64,000 bases of DNA from Dendrolimus kikuchii (Eukaryota; Arthropoda; Insecta; Lepidoptera; Lasiocampidae), in NCBI GenBank assembly GCA_019925095.2, contig CM034389.1, positions 3,556,001 to 3,620,000 of the forward strand. Reading direction: 5' to 3'. The notes beneath the pieces were generated by a model. That model saw only the letters and a list, made by a program, of their open reading frames with translations, did not search any database and was not told the DNA's origin. The position numbers and the translations under genes are program-made. Positions 62,001-64,000 of the stretch are shown here, one piece after another; position 1 is the stretch's first letter; each line of letters starts with the position of its first letter.

Positions 62001-63908
62001 TGCTCAACTATCTGATCGACAGTAGCAACGTGTATTTCTTCATGATTCTGTGGATTCACCGATTCCAATTTCATATTAACTTTGATTTCTTTCAATGGTT
62101 CTTTTATGCCAAAGCAATAATCTGGAGCTGGTACCGAAGATGTCATTGATAAATACTCATCCCAATCAAATGGACCGTCTTTCCAAATCTTTGGAGTTTT
62201 GAACGTTATGTTATTCCTCTGGGCCCAACCTATAGGATAAATGTATGGGTTCATGGAATCGCAAAGCCAAGCAGTTTTGGAGTCTTCGTAATCGTCAGCA
62301 TGATCATCGATTATGACTAGGAAATGGAAATTGTTGAAGACTTTTAGGACTGTTGCTGGGCGAATTGTCTTCATATCTACTGGGTTGAGTGCTTCGAGCT
62401 TCATGCCGGTTACGAAGTTGTGTGGTTCCAAGCTTTGATTTGGCTGTAATTGTAAAAATCTAAATATACTAAATTTTCCATGCAGAAACGGAGAAAGAAT
62501 ACAATTTCAGCCAGCCAGGTGGTAGGGTATTTACCCCTATATATATATATTTACCCTTGGTTTGGAGTATGACAACCTTGAATTGTGATCTGGCATTAGT
62601 GGCCAGGTTCCAGTTCCCCTTTAGACTTTTTATCCGTGCAGGAATGGAGAAAGAATACAATTTCCTGCGGCCGGGCGGCCTGTCGTAAGAGGCGACAAAA
62701 CAACCCACAGCCAGGTGGTAGGGCATTTGCCCGACTGGATGGCTACCACTCCTGGTCTAGAGTATGTCGCCATAACAACCTTGAGTTGTGTTCCGGCATT
62801 AGTAATCAGGTTCAAGTCTCCCTTAAGAGAGCAGCAGCGCATTTGTAGCACCTTTGATGTTGCAAATGTCCATAGGGGATGGTAACCACTTTCCATCAAG
62901 TGGGCCATCTGCCTGTCTGCTGAGCTCCTGCAAAAAAAAAAAAAAATAGACAGCGGCAGCACATTCGCAGCACCTTTGGTGTTACAAATGTGCACAGGCA
63001 ATGGTAACCGCTTTCCATTTTAACCGTTAAAACGTAGTTTTATTAAACATAGTTTTAATAAAACTACGTTTTAACGGTTTTAAGCAAGGTCATTTATTTG
63101 ATTTTTGTTATTCCGACGTTTCGGTCACTTTTCAGTGGCCGTGATCACGGAGGACAAAGATGCCAAGTGTCAATGAGTATTGTTAAAGTGTTATTTACTT
63201 TTACCGTCAATTTGAACATGCTTAGCACTAATAATATTTTATATATAGGGCGGACCACCCTTCCACCCATTTTAATATTATATATGGCCACTGAAAAGTG
63301 GCCGAAACGTCGGAATAACAAAAAACTTGAGAGGTGTCAAGGGACACCCGGATGGAACGAAGTTCCTTTCGATTAATTAGTGAAGGAATTGTAATAAATT
63401 TTTTTTTATTTATTTATAATAATATTTTTTTTATTATTAACAAATATAATGTCATATAAACTTATTATTAACAAATATAACAAATTAAGTTGTCTCTCTC
63501 TCTCTACAAGAGAGAGAGAGACAGACAGACAGACAGAGAAACATGCGACGCCGCACAGCTTACAATAGCTTACTATAGCAAAAAGTGTCGTGACAACTTT
63601 TCGTAAGAATTTTTTCCGTCTAGCCCCCTTTCACAACGCGCGATAAGGAACTTCGTTCCAAAATCAAATAAATTACCTCGCTTAAAACCGTTAAAACGTA
63701 GTTTTATTATGTAGATACAAGTGGCAAAGACATAAGAAAATAAATATAGTTTTTATGGATTTTAGATTGCTTCTTTTACCTGAAACAAGTCAGCAGGTGT
63801 GGGCTCCTTGATGGACTCCTCAGCACTTTGACGCAGCTGTGTGCTGAGTTTGTTTTTGCACGAAAATTTGTTCACTTTACCGGGATATTTAAACTGCCAC
63901 GGGGAACC
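58176..63908 (-). CDS. Sfmbt: Sfmbt (four-MBT Polycomb protein of PhoRC), C-terminal 667 residues in four exons
   Basis: Exons 63908-63780, 62443-61578, 60081-59906 and 59008-58176 join in phase with GT-AG borders. Window residues: MBT repeats about 48-128 and 152-228; SLED domain about 258-385 (CDRIFFNYKCYAGPSISRNK ... QLPKHVGPGPLSLVLKEVL ... ACVRLQACPCLFGP); AT-hook-like RRGRPKG about 395; SAM domain about 590-660. Family knowledge: Sfmbt binds mono- and dimethylated histone tails with an MBT repeat and pairs with Pho in PhoRC, which anchors Polycomb complexes at response elements; its SAM domain contacts Scm. The SLED domain separates it from Scm and from l(3)mbt. The FCS zinc finger and first MBT repeats lie right of the window. 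Confidence 0.93.
59009..59905 (-). other. Sfmbt: Sfmbt last intron
   Basis: 897 bp. Contains the short piggyBac-like copy at 59408-59623; otherwise nothing recognised. Confidence 0.85.
59408..59623. mobile_element. piggyBac-like MITE, internally deleted copy
   Basis: TTAA-CCCTTTAGCTCACTATTA at left and gtcttaagggCTAA at right (right target mutated from TTAA). Matches both ends of 13728-14903 but has lost the ~950-bp middle, joined at agatagtgatagtg. Confidence 0.75.
59906..60081 (-). CDS. Sfmbt: Sfmbt exon: second half of SLED domain, very GC-rich
   Basis: 176 bp from acceptor ATCCAG to donor GTGAGT. Encodes LKSSTYHACVPVATRRSQVD and AFCRAACVRLQACPCLFGPT, then EHADRCPNSCQQVDKSTF. The R..V..FC...C..L.ACP.LFGP pattern is typical for SLED. 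Much richer in GC than its neighbours. Confidence 0.92.
60112..60234 (+). mobile_element. SINE-like family A, left part of an interrupted copy
   Basis: From ttatccatgcagaaatgg to ggcataacaaccct. Continues at 60596 after the RTE tail. Some internal loss between gcaagacaac and cagccaggtggtag. Confidence 0.75.
60235..60595 (-). mobile_element. RTE-like LINE 3' tail inserted into family A copy
   Basis: (ATGT)n tail at left, coding remnants to the VTLADRVRNT region at right, with two small deletions (no HDERM, shortened QIDRV region). The 11-bp duplication ataacaaccct (60224-60234 and 60596-60606) is host SINE sequence. Confidence 0.92.
60596..60895 (+). mobile_element. SINE-like family A, right part plus a second partial copy
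   Basis: 60596-60690 continues the interrupted copy to ggtgttgcaaa. 60690-60880 is a second, more diverged copy (ggtggtaggacatttg ... aaccactttctatcag). Confidence 0.65.
61078..61519 (-). mobile_element. RTE-like LINE 3' tail
   Basis: Frame from KREHESRVNAVEMRALRKIC to EVCKNKP, with the MHDERM box deleted. (ATGT)n tail. Flanked by aattttatta (61068-61077 and 61520-61529). It ends 58 bp before the MBT exon donor. Confidence 0.88.
61578..62443 (-). CDS. Sfmbt: Sfmbt exon: last two MBT repeats and start of SLED
   Basis: 866 bp (acceptor TTACAG, donor GTAAGT). First repeat: LEPHNFVTGMKLEALNP to YPIGWAQRNNITFKTP. Second: VNMKLESVNPQNHEEIHVAT to FWCDQNSDLLFPAGWCDSND. The second keeps the aromatic residues F, W and Y around FPAGWCDSNDY that form the methyl-lysine cage in family members. 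SLED starts with EWCDRIFFNYKCYAGP. Starts in phase 0, ends in phase 2. Confidence 0.95.
62479..62630 (+). mobile_element. SINE-like family A, damaged copy
   Basis: ccatgcagaaacggagaaag to ccagttcccctttaga, with a (TA)n run at 62540-62552 and lost head box. Confidence 0.7.
62631..62946 (+). mobile_element. SINE-like family A, reference full-length copy
   Basis: Plus orientation: ttatccgtgcaggaatgg; gcggcctgtcgtaagaggcg; caggtggtagggcatttgcc; ggctaccactcctggtctag; gttgtgttccggcatt; cttaagagagcagcagcgca; ggatggtaaccactttccat; cgtctgcctgtctgctgagc for most copies (catctgcc here); end tcctgcaaaaaaaaaa. About 310 bp with an A-rich 3' end and no ORF kept between copies. Nonautonomous retroelement by structure; family name not assigned. 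Confidence 0.9.
62947..63022 (+). mobile_element. SINE-like family A, 3' fragment
   Basis: gacagcggcagcacattcgc to taaccgctttcca. Third family A piece in a row. Confidence 0.7.
63023..63719. mobile_element. Penelope-like inverted copy split by a TIR element
   Basis: Left arm taaaactacgttttaacgg with hammerhead-like segment; centre near 63245-63285 (ttccacccattttaatatta); right arm ggccactgaaaagtggccg. It is interrupted at 63324-63659 and resumes caaataaattacctcgctta to ttttattatg. The right hammerhead segment lacks the core because the centre is deleted. Confidence 0.8.
63324..63659 (+). mobile_element. TIR element (family M8), copy 2
   Basis: Nearly identical to 14412-14742. TIRs GGAACGAAGTTCCTT at 63354-63368 and complement at 63645-63659. 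A short AAAA repeat flanks it. It lies within the Penelope copy, so it is the younger insertion. Confidence 0.8.
63780..63908 (-). CDS. Sfmbt: Sfmbt exon (first in window), inter-MBT segment
   Basis: 129 bp, phase 0 at both ends (acceptor GTCCAG, donor GTAAAA). Encodes GSPWQFKYPGKVNKFSCKNK and ends EPTPADLFQ, continuing as PNQSLEPHNF in the next exon. No domain by itself. Assigned from phase, splice sites and position. Confidence 0.75.
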
Positions 63909-64000
63909 CTGGACAAACGTAACGCATATTTAATTAAAACGCACAAAATCGACATTGTCTACGTAACATTCGTAAAGCTTACAAGTAACCTACATAGAGT

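Larger units (their letters stand above)
62444..63779 (-). other. Sfmbt: Sfmbt intron with family A cluster and Penelope/MITE nest
   Basis: 1.3 kb, almost wholly repeat-derived: three family A segments, then a Penelope inverted copy with a TIR element inside. Only ~40 bp at each splice site is unique. Confidence 0.85.

Noticed and set aside
58176..63908. Scm or l(3)mbt as the MBT/SAM gene
   Set aside because: The SLED segment (CYAGPSISRN, ACPCLFGP) between MBT repeats and SAM, and its position, fit Sfmbt; l(3)mbt lacks this arrangement.

Overview
The window is nuclear DNA from an insect, most probably a moth or butterfly. It is AT-rich, and its exons have canonical GT-AG borders. It is packed with repeat types familiar from Lepidoptera: RTE-like LINE tails ending in (ATGT)n, poly(A) SINE-like elements, tRNA-derived SINEs, Helitron ends, R1-clade LINEs, Penelope-like elements and many small inverted-repeat transposons. 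The species cannot be named from the sequence alone. No tRNA, rRNA or CRISPR locus was found.

Three host genes are visible. (1) Neuroglian (Nrg; L1-type cell adhesion molecule) lies on the minus strand. Five coding exons at 52021-52078, 45776-45902, 27022-27636, 20470-20660 and 12984-13259 join in phase and encode the signal peptide and immunoglobulin domains 1-4. The rest of the gene lies beyond the left edge, so 1-12983 reads as intron. (2) An unrecognised plus-strand gene has a long coding exon at 56802-57892, rich in Asn and Ser with a charged helical centre. (3) Sfmbt (Polycomb/PhoRC protein) lies on the minus strand. Its last four coding exons at 63780-63908, 61578-62443, 59906-60081 and 58176-59008 also join in phase and carry two MBT repeats, the SLED domain, an AT-hook and the C-terminal SAM domain. 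Genes 2 and 3 converge, with stop codons 283 bp apart and poly(A) signals arranged so that the transcripts could overlap.

The rest is introns and intergenic DNA built from transposons. 1-12983: old repeats with two RTE tails. 13260-20469 (Nrg intron 4): a piggyBac-like TTAA element carrying a second TIR element, several SINE-like copies, and an isolated perfect hairpin. 20661-27021 (intron 3): a TIR element invaded separately by a LINE and a tRNA-SINE. 27637-45775 (intron 2): a 2.1 kb R1-clade LINE with an intact partial ORF and a 15-bp target duplication, a small Penelope palindrome, Helitrons and a PIF-like MITE. 45903-52020 (intron 1): TIR element, SINEs, RTE tail. 52776-55277, upstream of Nrg: a 2.5 kb head-to-head Penelope palindrome with GIY-YIG ORFs and hammerhead-like ribozyme motifs. 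58-64 kb (Sfmbt): introns with nested insertions.

The strongest leads are the Penelope inverted dimers with a hammerhead-like core whose C3/G8 positions look swapped, the convergent unidentified gene, and the nested insertions whose order can be read from target-site duplications.
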